Source of the DNA: an uncultured Clostridia bacterium
GTDB lineage: Bacteria > Bacillota > Clostridia > TANB77 > CAG-465
Length of the DNA stretch: 51,999 nucleotides
Direction of reading: 5' to 3'
Assembly (NCBI GenBank): GCA_947624625.1
Contig: CANQLD010000004.1
Span: forward strand, 1-51,999
The notes under the pieces were generated by a model. The model ran no database searches, was not told where the DNA came from, and worked only from the letters and a program-made list of their open reading frames with translations. This document shows, piece by piece, positions 51,329-51,999 of the stretch. Made by a program: the position numbers and the translations under genes. Positions within the stretch are counted from its first letter, which is position 1, and each line of letters begins with the position of its first letter.

Positions 51329-51999
51329 TTGGATAAGTTTTTTAAAGCTTTACATATAAAAAATCCTGATAGAGCTTTAACGTATATTTTATATGGTATT
51401 TCATTTTTCTTAGTTTTGCTATCTCTTGGAAAACTTCTTGCTTTTCTCGTTGGAGATGCTATTGTAAATGAAAATATATCACCATATGTATACTCTATAT
51501 TTTTTATGATACCTCCACTTGCATATTGCTTTTATGCAAATTCAGGTTTAGCAAAAAATGATAATGCCAAAATTAATTTTTATATACTAACTTGTGTATT
51601 GCTTGCAATAATTATGGGCTCTATGGCTTGTACATATATAAATAATGCTGCTTGGTGGTTACTTAAGAAAATTCCAAACTACGAACTTGTAAAAAGCACT
51701 TATCCTGAATTTTTTCCACCTGCAATAAAAACGCTATGTTTTGCAGTACCTTTTGTAACAATATTTAAAATACTAGATTATTTCTTAATAATATTTAGAG
51801 ATGAAGACTTACCAAAAGCTATTGTTGGTTTTTCCGGTTTGTCTGTTGCAAAAAAATCAAAAGATACTGGAGTATTTACTTGTGAAACTATTATTTGTAA
51901 AGCAGAAGGTTCATCTGTTCCTGTAGTTGTACCGGAAAAGAAACGTTATGAGGCAACACTTGTACAAGGTGCTACTGGTACAGGTAAAACGGCAACAGT
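51329..51999 (+). CDS. partial VirD4/TraG-like coupling-type ATPase, truncated by the window end
   Basis: TTG start after ggcggtg RBS; N-terminal TM helices; VQGATGTGKTAT Walker A at the end; not in ORF track because it runs off the window. Confidence 0.55.
   Translation, partial: MDKFFKALHIKNPDRALTYILYGISFFLVLLSLGKLLAFLVGDAIVNENISPYVYSIFFMIPPLAYCFYANSGLAKNDNAKINFYILTCVLLAIIMGSMACTYINNAAWWLLKKIPNYELVKSTYPEFFPPAIKTLCFAVPFVTIFKILDYFLIIFRDEDLPKAIVGFSGLSVAKKSKDTGVFTCETIICKAEGSSVPVVVPEKKRYEATLVQGATGTGKTAT

Overview
AT-rich Firmicute-like chromosomal segment, mostly ordinary housekeeping genes: tRNA-Gln, tRNA-His, mscS, clpE-like, comEC, a four-subunit POR, smc, rplU/rpmA, pth. Three regions stand out. 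(1) A ~22 kb minus-strand operon (49600->27373) encodes an F1-like rotary ATPase: c, fused b-delta, alpha, gamma, beta and a putative epsilon, in canonical atp order. It has no recognisable subunit a, and its c subunit appears to lack the ion-binding carboxylate. The same transcript encodes very large secreted or membrane-anchored Fn3-like and GLUG/beta-helix-like proteins (1747 aa, 484 aa, and ~3000 aa split by a frameshift) plus a 236-aa protein. These four appear to share one paralogous N-terminal ectodomain. I propose a non-ion-pumping F-type ATPase that energises a surface apparatus; this is the best candidate for an undescribed system here. (2) A ~2.92 kb large-serine-recombinase element (12254-15175) carrying a GNAT gene interrupts a BclA-like collagen-repeat gene. 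Excision at a shared ACC restores the reading frame exactly, and the deduced attP is a 17-bp-arm palindrome centred on AC. (3) Two paralogous cassettes (2690-4290; 19165-21765) encode pilin-like N-terminus/BspA-repeat proteins (6 vs 18 repeats). Both carry the same (TATG)9 microsatellite and leader hairpin, and the second copy is frameshifted. All calls come from reading the sequence and supplied translations; no searches or structure predictions were run.
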